Below, one piece after another: positions 51,525 through 62,500 of a stretch of 64,000 nucleotides of DNA. The notes under the pieces are model-generated. The model was given only the letters and a program-made list of their open reading frames with translations, made no database searches and had not been told where the DNA came from. Numbering within the stretch: position 1 is the stretch's first letter; each line of letters starts with the position of its first letter. Both the position numbers and the translations under genes were made by a program. Origin of the DNA: Acridotheres tristis. Its lineage: Eukaryota > Chordata > Aves > Passeriformes > Sturnidae. The stretch covers positions 69,839,859-69,903,858 of the forward strand of contig CM072886.1 of assembly GCA_037013685.1 (NCBI GenBank), read 5' to 3'.

Positions 51525-52674
51525 GTTGGCCATGTTGCACTACAGCAGGTGGGAGAATATTCTGTGCATATACTTCAGCATCAGCAAAGCCTCAGTGAAA
51601 GGGAGGCTTTGTTTCCTTTTTCAGGTGATCTTCCCAATTGCGTGTGTCTCCCCTTTCTTTCTCACTTCCCCGTATGGAAAACAGGATTTGAGCTTTGGAG
51701 ATGCTTAGATAATTTTTTCCTCTTTCCTTCCAATCCAGCCATGAATTTTTTACAGGTTTTTTTCCCTTTTTTTTAGTTTTTGAAACTTAACATTGTAATT
51801 AAAGAATCAGTTTTAACTTTAGTGAAGCACAGTGCTTTCATTTATAAACGTTATGCCTTAAATACATGCCTAGTTTTGAGCAACACTTAAGCTTATTTGA
51901 AGAACTAATTTCTCAAGGGTAACAGGGCTGAAAAGGCAATTGAAGGATTTATTGGGAACTGTTTATTTTTTAATAAAAATTAAGGAATAGGACAGTCTAC
52001 ATGAAATTTTTTTCATAACCTCTAAGATGTGTAACCTGTTTTTCCACAAAAATACACCTACCTCTCTTAAGATAGTTTGAAGGGTCTGTTAAGTTGAGTC
52101 CTTTAGTACTTTGGGGACTCAATAGTAAATGTAAATTGCTAGTATCTCATTTAAAATCTACATGATTTGTCAGGCCGGGTGGCATGCAATGAGGTAGGTG
52201 CTAGGTCATTCTGCCCAGAGTATAAATTTGTGTTCTAGAAAGAGCTCCTTGTTGCAAAACTTTGGATGCCCACTGCAGTTATTAATAATGAGTGATTCCT
52301 TTGGTGCAGGGTGTCGAAAGATTTTATATCAAAGTGTCTAAGTACTAGTGGAGTTGCTTGTATCCTTGACCTGTCATCATAACAGTAATTTGTTGAAATT
52401 ACATTGCCCTAACTTGTAAAGCATGGTCCAGCTTGGGTTCTGGCTTAAAGACTGTAAGTGCTTTCATGGATTAGAGGCTTAAGGGAATCAAAAGTGACCT
52501 GCACTAAAGGTCTGAGGAGCACAAAGCTCCCAGTGAAAGTGGATATCATTTACTGCTTCTGTTAAAGGAAACTGCAGTTTCAGCACTTTAGGAGTAGTCC
52601 CTGCAGATGCATTGAGGACATCTTACAAAAATTGTGTGACACTGGAATTTTATTTTCCTCAATAAAGGTGAGCC
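51525..52674. other. DROSHA 5' untranslated region or intron
   Basis: No named repeat. A possible acceptor CCCTGCAG ends at 52,606, so the first coding exon may begin at 52,607. A second possible acceptor AAAG ends at 52,667. If the longer exon is used, the untranslated leader holds a two-codon upstream frame (ATG CAT TGA at 52,607). Confidence 0.5.
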
Positions 52675-53528
52675 ATGTCTTTCCATTCTGGGCGAGGATG
52701 TCCCCGTGGCCAGGGGGGACCAGGAGCAAGAACTTCAACGCAGACCTACCGCCCCCAGAACCTCCGGCAGCTTCACCCGCAGCAGCCCTCCGTACAGTAC
52801 CAGTATGAGCAGCAAGCTGCCCCTCCAACAACCTACTCCAACCCTCCTCCAACCACCGGTTACATGCCTCCCAGGCCAGACTTTGTGCCCTATCCTCCTC
52901 CAGTGCCCCCTTCCACACAAAATCCCATCAGCCAGTGTCCCATGAGGCCGCCGTTTCCAAACCACCAGATGAGGCAGAGCTTCCCGGTGCCTCCATGTTT
53001 CCCTCCCACTCCTCCACCAGTGCCAAATCCTAGCAACACTCCCGTGCCAGGAACACCTGCTGGGCAAAGCACCTTTCCTTACATGATGCCTCCCCCCACG
53101 GTACCACACCCTCCCCCGCCTCCAGTCCTGCCACAGCAAGTCAGCTACCAGCCCGTGTACTCGGCAGGGTACTCGCAGCAGTCCTTCCCGCCGCCCGGCT
53201 TCAGCAGCTACCAGCACGGCTCCGGCTCCTTCCCCAGCAGCACTGCCAGCAGCAGCGCCAGCAGCAGCCACTTCCGGCACACGGGGCAGTACCAGGGAAA
53301 CAAGTCCCAAAGTGACCGGCGCTCCCCGGACAGGAGCAAGCACTACGATGAGCACCGGCACCGCGAGCACGGCCACATTCACGGCGACAGGCACCGCTCC
53401 GCTAACCACGGCGATCGTCGCGATCGCGGCCGCAGCCCGGACAGGAGGAGGCAGGAAAGCAGTCGGCACCGGACAGATTATGACAGAGGAAGGATATCAC
53501 CTCATCACAGAAGTTATGAGAGAAACAG
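52675..53528 (+). CDS. DROSHA: DROSHA first coding exon
   Basis: Codes residues 1-284 and two bases of Arg285. It has the Pro-rich region with runs such as HPPPPPV and the first half of the Arg/Ser/His-rich region ([19 protein letters not shown]...). The donor is CAG/GTAACT. Its 3' part is GC-rich compared with the later exons. The antisense strand carries a 244-codon open frame that is a shadow of this exon. Confidence 0.96.
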
Positions 53529-56500
53529 GTAACTGTTATCTACCTGCAGGGGGAGAGATGTCATCATTGTCCCGTAGTATGTGTTTGCATCGATGCTCTT
53601 GCCTTGCCCTTGTTAGTCCCTGTTGCTCAGGAAGTATCCAGTAGCCAGGTCCCATGGAAAAAGTTACTGTTCAGACACCTTTCAGGTACACGGCTTTGCC
53701 TCACAGTTGTGAGCTGGCAGGCTTGTTGCTCTTGTCCATGGAGATAGTTTTCAAGCAAGAGCTTGTGTCCCACTGAGTGGATTGTTGAGTAGCGCTCAAT
53801 ATATTTACCTTAGAAATTTATGCACGTGTGGCAGGAAAATAGTGGTACTGTCAGACTAGAAAGTTGAATCTTACAAGCAATTAAGCTGCAGCACTTTGAA
53901 TTTCAAGATTTGGGTGCCAGGTGTTACATTGTTTCAGAAGGCCTTGAATTTTGGAGAGCACTGACTTGGTGAGGTTTATAGTCTGATAGGGGCCCATAGC
54001 TAATACTTGTAGTAAGATATTTTATGAAAAGCATATTATTTTCAGGATGAAGACCTCAGCAAGCCAGCCTTATCTCAAGAGACGACTGAGGTGAAAATGA
54101 GCATGGGCCAGTTGTAGGCTTCACTGATGTCATTCAGATGAATGAATGTGTGCTTCTTATTTTGGGATTTATCATGAAGTGTCGGCCATGGACACAAATG
54201 ACTTGGAAATTATGAGTTGACCCGATGCAATTTTCTGTGTCATGTTTTAGGGCAAACCATCATCTTTCTCATGTCTTAGATTTGTTCTGTTCGTAGCTTT
54301 TTATGTGTCTAATGAGCTTTGCCAAAATATTCAAAGAGCTACTGGAAAGTTAAGTGTTTATTAGGGCTCCTGGATCACGTGCTCTTAGTTTTAAAAGCCC
54401 AGATGTTTTTCATGCCACATGTGGAACATGAATTTACACATAAAGCCTGTGTAAGTGAAGGCCCTTTGATTTAAATATGCAGAGACTTAATTACAGAACC
54501 TGCATTCAAAAAAACAACCCGAGCCTCACACTCAGTAAGTTTACTTTGATTTTCAAAAAAGGATTTTCCTAAAGCTGAATGCAGCTGGCATCAAGTCACT
54601 GGCCTTTTCTGTATGACATGCTTGTGGAGTTTTCTCCTTTTTTCTGCATAATTTCAAGCTTCAGTTTTAAGTTTTGAAAATGCATGTTTTCAGTTGCTTT
54701 ATTCTGAAACACTTTTGGATTGCTGCTTTAGGCCAACAGCTTCTAGATCTACTTGATAATGTATCTACTTATTTTGATTTAGAATAGTTGGCCAGACTTG
54801 AGGTTGACTTTTTTTGTTCCACATCCATCTCCCAAGGAAATCAGGTGGTATAGAGTATACTCTCTCTGAAGACTGAAATCCATGCTTGAACAAGACACCA
54901 ACAAGGATAAGTGGGGCTGGGGAGAAACAATAGATAATTTATCTGAACTTTTTGCTTTGTAAATTTTCATTCTGTTTCATATTATGTGCATGGAAACCAA
55001 CATATATATATATGTTCATAAATTTTACTCATTCTGTTAATCCACCAAGCCACTTGAGGCACCTGTTTATAATTCCAAGTGTATCTGGAGACTACAAGTT
55101 TTAACAGATGCACAATGACTTGCTAGCTGTTAGCAGCAGAGTATAAAAGCTACCTGTGTGATCTTTCCTGCCTAATAAATGTAGTAATTTCATAGAATAA
55201 TTTAGGTTGGAAAATGTCCTTAAGATCATCAAGTCCAAACTGTAACCTAATGCTGCCAACTCCACCACTTAATTGTGTCCCTAAGTGCCACATCTACATC
55301 TCTTTCAAGTGCCTTTAGGGATGGTGATACCACCACTTTCCTGGGCAGCCTATTCCAGTGCTCGATAACTAACCCTTTGGGTGAAGAAATTTTTCCCACT
55401 ATCTGAATGAAATCTACTCTAGTGCAACTTGAGGCTGTTTCCTTGCATTCTGTCACTTGTTTCCTGGAAGAAGAGGCCAACCCCCACCTGGCTACCACCC
55501 CCTTTTAGGCAGTTGTAGAGAGCAATAAGATGTCCCCTGAGCCTCCTTTTCTCCAGGTGATACCACCCCAGCTCCCTCAGCTACTCCTCATAGGACTCAC
55601 TCTCTAGATCCCTCACCAGCTCTGTTGCCCTTCTCTGGACAGGCTTCAGCCCCTCCATGTCCTTGTAGTGAGGGGCCCAGAACTGAGCACAGGATTCGAG
55701 GTGCAGCCTCAGCAGTGCCGAGTACAGGGGACAATCGCTGCCCTGCTCCTGCTGGCCACACTGCTGCTCATACAGGCCAGGATGCCATTGGCCTTTCTGC
55801 CACTTGGGCTCACACTGGCTCATGTTCAACTGCCGGTGACCATCATCCTTATTTGCTCTGCTGGACAGCTTTCTAGCCACTCTTCCCGAAGACTTCAGTT
55901 AATTTAAAGCTCAAGAAATGTGTTTGGGTTGTGAGATTCTTTACGTGCATGTACAAGCTGAATCTTGCAGATGAGAGTCATAGTTTTAGCATTATGCAGA
56001 TTGTATCTGTCTGCTTTTGTGTGTGCTTGAGGTCGCTGTAAGGAAGAGATTGTTTGCCTCAAACACTTGAATGACTGCTTTTCCTTTCTTGAGGCATTTA
56101 GAATGGTTATATAGACAATAATCTTAGCCTTTGCCATTTGTAACAGGAGAGAGGAAAAATGGTAATAAGTTCTGTGGGGAATTCATAGATGTCTCCTCTG
56201 TATGGTGTGAATTAACTCTTGTATTTAGATAGATGGCTTTGTGACAAAAGTGGAGGACATGGACATTTGACTGTCTTTTGCAAGTTTCTTGAAGGTCAGT
56301 GTTAAGAACATCTGGGTTTTTAGCAGTCAGCATGTGGATGTCATTTTGCACAACATGCTCTCAGGCTGCTTTTGTGTTTCTTTCAGGTGTAGGATGTATG
56401 AAATGCCATATTTCTCATTTAACTTATTTTTTTAACTTTTCAAGGGAACGGGAGAGGGAGAGGCATCGGCACCGTGACAGCAGAAGATCGCCCTCACCGG

Positions 56501-59500
56501 ACAGATCCTATAAAAAGGATTACAAGAGAGCGGGAAGGTAAGGCAGGCTGTCTCTTGAGCATTTGAGGCTCTGTGTATGTTTATGAAACCCAGAAAAAAT
56601 CATCTACTGATACATGCAAATACCAGTTATTTTAAGACCTTGTAGAGTTAAAAACAGGATTAATCTCTGGAGAGAGAGAGTTTCACTGCTGCATCCTAAA
56701 GACTTTCTCTTAAATCTTCCAGTCCGTAAAGTACCAAAATTATTTAAAGTTACTCTAGATTATCTTTTAGAGGCTTTTCTTATATTGCTTTTCCTTTCTG
56801 AATGCTGGATAGTTGAAAACATTGCAACATTATTGGTTTTGTAGGCAGAGGAGGTTTAAAAAATAGTAGGTAGTTTCCTTACTCTTTTGAAAGCATTACT
56901 CTTGTGATGCACAAGAAATATCACACCTTGTGTTGTTCAGAGGCGTGTTAGAGTAACAGAAGTGTAGGTTCTGTATAATTGTTTTAATAAAACTCAAGTT
57001 CTTTTGTCATACCAATAGTTTGTGGGCTGTGCTTTGATACTTCTTACTGTAACTTCTAGTTGTGACTGATGTGACTTAGTTTTTACCAATGAGTTCCTAA
57101 CTTAAAAATACAATTAAAAGAAATTCACCTAGAATGCAAGTAGGAATTTTAATTTAAAATGGCATGTATTTTTAAATTTTAATTCTTGAATATGACTTAA
57201 AATAAAAAGCACATCGAATTTTAAGTCATTTTTATCGTAGTTCAAAACTACAAATTACTCTTTATGGTGCAAGTTAAAAGCTGGAAAAGCAATTGGGATT
57301 TTGCTGCAATTTATATGATAGAATGACTTACTCATCTGAAGCAAACTGTTTTTAATTTTAAAGTAATAAAGAGAACTGCTTTTGTTTCCTTTCTCCCACT
57401 AAGCCGGTCTCCAAGCAGAGAGAGAAAGAGAACCCGATGGGAGGAGGACAGAGAAAGGTGGTCTGAGAACCAGAGCTCCAGTAAAGAGAAAAATTATACT
57501 GCTGTCAAAGACAAAGAATCAGAAGAGAATGCATCTGAAAAAAATGAAGAGGAAGATGAGGAATTGCTTAAGCCAGTCTGGGTTCGCTGTACCCATTCTG
57601 AAAGCTATTATTCCAATGACCCTATGGATCAAGTGGTATGTCAGTGAAAACTCTAAAATGACTACAGACAGTCCTTTATAACATGAACCTTTCAGCAAAA
57701 TCATCATTTTGTGGCATTTAATTCTCTTTTCCCAATCATCTCAGTCTTTTAACCCTGTTAGGGATCTTCTCTGTTTTCATCAGTTCCTTCTGTCTGTTAG
57801 CATTCAGATGAGTGGTACATGGAAGAGTGGTCTTTATTTTTGTCTCCAGGAGGGAAAGATCTATATTTTCCTATTTACATTGTGTTTAACTTGTGAGCAA
57901 AGATGCCTCAAGCATTGTATATTCCTGCAAACTTGGAGAAGTGCTGTTCTAGCAAGTGACATTAATTTCTCTTCTAGTTCACCAGGTGAAGCAATGTAAT
58001 GGTATGCTAAAGTCTTATTAGGTATTCCCATGTTTCACTGAAACTTTTTCACTTCTTGGTTTTTTCATGAAATGCTGGTAGACGTTGAGTTCTTGTGCGA
58101 TTTTAACACTGTCTTTTTTTTTTTTTTTTCTCTTGTTGTAATTTATTTATTAACAGGGTGACTCTACTGTGGTAGGAACAAGCAAGCTCCGGGATCTGTA
58201 TGAAAGGTTTGATGAGGAGTTAGGAAAGCGACAGGCAAAGGCCAAAGCAGCCAGGCCACCATGGGAGCCACCAAAAACCAAGCTGGATGAAGATTTAGGT
58301 AGGCTGAAATGATGAAAAACCTGTGAAATGAAATAATCTGTAGTTAACTTCTTTTGGCAGTCGTGTGTATTTAATAATATATGCGTTTTTTAAATCCCTC
58401 CTTGGTGTTTCATATCCATGGGAGTTTTACTGTAGCTCTTGATGGAAGTAGAGCTAGATTCTTTACCCAGAAAGCCTAGGCGGGAATGGAGAGTATCCAG
58501 CACTACTTAATGCTAGTTTCTTTCCTGGCATAAAACACTCTGAGCATGATCAGATAGTCCAGAGAATGGCACATGAGAGGCTTTGAGGCGCTCCTGGTCT
58601 TGTATTTCTCAAGAGCAAGCAAGAGCAGTGGTAATGGCACTGTAAAAGCAAACATCTGAGTTTCTTTCAGTATTGTATTTTGGTTGTGCAACTCTGCTTA
58701 GTATGATCAGACATCTGCAAAAGTATCAGTTTTCATAACATACATTATCTGCATTATCTTGTCCCACCCATATGGATCTTCTGACAGTGAAATACATCGA
58801 GCAGCATCAAACACTGCGGAAATACTGGTTAAAAAGCAGAGCAGAGGTTTTTACAGAAATTTGTCTACTCAGAAGTCAATGAAAGCTATTTTTCTTGGTT
58901 TGTTTTGTGAAAACTGTTGTTCTTTTCATATTTCCAGCATTTCAGTGTTTCATAGTGTGGTTTTTTAGTTAGTTGCTTTAGTTCAAGAAATATACAGGCG
59001 TATCATAGTAATTTAGATATTCTGTTGGGCTTGCTTTTTAGCTATTGCTTCATGTTGTCCAGGTGAGCTGCTTCAAACTCTCAGGTCTCATCTTAGTAAA
59101 ACATTAATAAGTTGCATATCAAAAATTCCAAATCTGAAATACAGGCATAATGACATGGCTACATGCTGATGGTATGAAAGGATGAAGTGAAGAGGAAAGA
59201 AAAAAATAAATACAGATGAAAGAAAATGTGCACTCACTTTTGTAAAGGGGTTCTTCACGTTTTCTGAACAGTGAATTTGCAAGTATTTAAACTCCTTCAA
59301 GAATCATTAGTAAAGTTAACTGTAGGGCTTTTTAGGAGGTGTATTTTCATGTGGATGAATCAAGGACACGACTGCTATGCTCAGCATACCTGTGTAAAGC
59401 CCTCATTCCTTAGATCTCTGAGGAAGAAAGCCTGCTGCTCCAGGCTAAAATATGATAGGGCCAAGGGCAAGTTCTGCATTTTCTTTTTCCTCTCTTTCTG

Positions 59501-62500
59501 GGGAACCCAAAGACTCTATGTCTTCACTGTTCCCCTGGGCTGACTTGGTGTCCGTTCCAGCTTCTCCTACAGCCATGTAGTGTCTAGTAGTTTGTCTTAT
59601 TTTGTACTTCAGTAAAGGCTGTCTCTGTTCTGGCTTGTGTTAGCAGCAATCTTGTGTTGCAGTGGGGTAGCAGTGCATTCCAGGAGCACTTTTATATCAT
59701 GAAAACCTAATGATGGAAGAAATTCTTTACTGAGGCACTGGGACTGGTTGTCCAGACAAGTTATTGATGTTCTATCCCTTGCAATGTTCAAAGCCTGGAT
59801 GGGGCACTTAGCAACCTAGTCTGTTCTCTATGGAATTGGATAGTCTTTAAGGCTCCTGCCAACTCAAACCATTCTGTGGTTCTATGATCTCAATACGTTA
59901 CATCGAAAAGTTCTGTGTTAGTCTTTTGAAACTCCAGCTTACTCTCACAGGTTCCATGCATATTTTGCACCTGAAAATAGACTCAGTATTAATCAGGTGT
60001 ATATCAGAGAACTTTTGAAACTTAAGTTTTCGTGAATATTTGTAGGAATGCACATGCACACTTTGTGAGGAAACTATTTCAGCTGAGCATAGGTGACCTA
60101 TGTAAACCATATGTTCCAAGGACATATTTTAATAACACCATATGCCAAATTATGAACTGTCTAAAAATACATCTTGATTTAAAAAAAAAAGGAAACATTT
60201 TCCTAGTGATGTTCTCTGATTTTCTCTCCTTTTTCTTTCAACTAAGGAGAGTCTTGTATTCAGTAAAAATGTATAATTTAAAGGCATAGTTTCACAGTAT
60301 TTGAAAGCACTGCCAGTATAGGACTATATTTTCTCTTAAGTCAAAACTTTAAAAATGGAAGAAACATTGCATTTTATTCCAAGAATGAAATTAGCATTAC
60401 TTGCATATTAGTCTATGTCTTGGCTGAGAAGACATTTATTTAAATTGGAGCTGAGTATATCTGTGGAAATGAGTGACTAAAATTATGTGCATAGGAAAGG
60501 AAGTTACTCCACAGTACTGCAGGAGATTAGAGGTATTGAGATCAAGGTTTGTGTGGTTTGTTTGTTTTGGTTTTTTTTGATATTAAGTCCAGGCATTAAT
60601 TCTTAGAGAATGCGTTGCTATGGAGAAGAGAGCATGTGGAAGTGTTTCTCAGCCATCTTTATTTCTTCTGTGTGAATCAGAGAGCTCCAGTGAGTCAGAG
60701 TGTGACTCTGAAGATGACAGCAGCTGCTCCAGCAGTTCAGATTCGGATGTTATTGACGTCATTGCAGAAATTAAGCGTAAAAAAGCACACCCTGATCGTC
60801 TCCACGAGGAATTGTGGTACAATGATCCAGGACAGGTAGGGTGTGAGGGAAAAGTACTGGGTGTCCTAAGGTCATGGAATAAATTGAAAGTTTTGCCTTG
60901 TCAAACATGCAGAGTGACTTCTATTTCAAAATGCTTTTTTTACCCCTGTTTTCCCTTTTCTCTCTCATCTTCTTCAAAGCACTTCACTTTTGATTTCAAG
61001 AGTATGGTTCCAGCTAATTAATCCTGGGGATTATTCAATTGGAATCATGTCTGACAGCGTTAATAAAAATGGAATGCTAACAATGTGCTAATGCTGTCCT
61101 TTTAGCCCTGAGATAAAGGTAAACAACTGAATTATGTGGTGGAGAAAAGGCAATATGTTTACATCCTTTACAAATTTTTCACCTTAAGCTCTCAGCTCAT
61201 AATGATAAATAACGTTTTAAATATGCAGTTAATGCTTCTAATTTCTTGTCTAATGTTTCTTTTGTAATTGCGTGGAGATTGTGGTTCTCATTAAATGTAA
61301 TTGCTGAGCTCATGAAGTGCTGTTTTGCATGTACACATTGCACAGAATACTAGTTTTTGTTTGCAAATTCACTGTCTTCATCTTTCTTAAATATTTTACA
61401 ATCTATTCTCTCATTTCAAGTGGCACCTCAGTAAATTTATTTTTCTGTCACTTTGTGTGATGTATGAGTTTAGCATGCAACAAATCATAAAGTGAAGAGA
61501 TACTGGAATGCATATTGCCTTTGTGGTAATTTAAAAGTGTTGAATATTCTATTACAGATTCATATTTATGGTTCTAGTTTTAAAAAAAATGAGCATAGCT
61601 AGCTGCTTTTATTTGTATAGAAAACAAAATTAGTGAACTGTTTAGATATTTAACACAAAAAATTATGTAGCTCTTGGGCACACTTCAAAGTAATGTTCTA
61701 TGAAGAATATTAATGAAAAAAAAAGTGGAATAACTGTAGAAGGAATAGATTCAGGAATGCTTGGTATATGAGTTTCCTGCTGAAAATGTTCTTTACCAAA
61801 AACTTTCTTGAGACCGACTCTTCATCTTTCTTGAAAAGTCTAAAATCAATCATGGTGAGCCTGTCAGTGCTGTACTACTCCTATGTAGATTTTATTCAAA
61901 AAGGTTTGAAGATTTTTAGGTATTTATCTGGTGTGTCAAAATGCTTTCCTGTCAATAAATAAAACAGGAATGATTGCCACACACTCTGACGTGTACAAGT
62001 ACACCACTTGACATGGAACTAGATTTGTAGGATGGATCTTCCCAACCCTTCAATCTGAGAAGTTTGTTTGTTAATTTGGATAATCTCCAGTAGTTTACAG
62101 TTGCCAGAAAATAAATAGTTAAATTCAATGCCACCACGGTGGCTTCTGCCTTATAAATGTGATCTACTTGTTTGTGTTGCTCTGTTGGTCAGAGAAGGCA
62201 TTGCCTGTGCAAATTTGTGATCTCTCACGATCATTTTCCCATCAATTCATGATTGCTCTTCTGCATTTTTTTCTATGAGCAGTGTTGTTAGGGACAAGAT
62301 AGGTATGTATCTCATTGCTTCTCAAGTCTTGGGCTTTACAGGCTCTTCATTCATATCTCTCTCAGTTTTGGTCTGTGCAGTTAATATAACAGAAGCAGTA
62401 TTTGTGCTGAACAGTACTAAGATTTAAGGATGAGATTTTCAAAAATATGTAATGATTATTGAAATAGCCTCAGTAGATGCTTAGTTTTGGAGCACTGATG

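Noticed and set aside
52735..53469. Minus-strand 244-codon open frame
   Set aside because: It is the antisense shadow of the first DROSHA coding exon.
55581..55907. Open frames of 79-99 codons on both strands
   Set aside because: They are parts of a dead CR1 copy; the minus-strand one is a remnant near the CR1 3' end.
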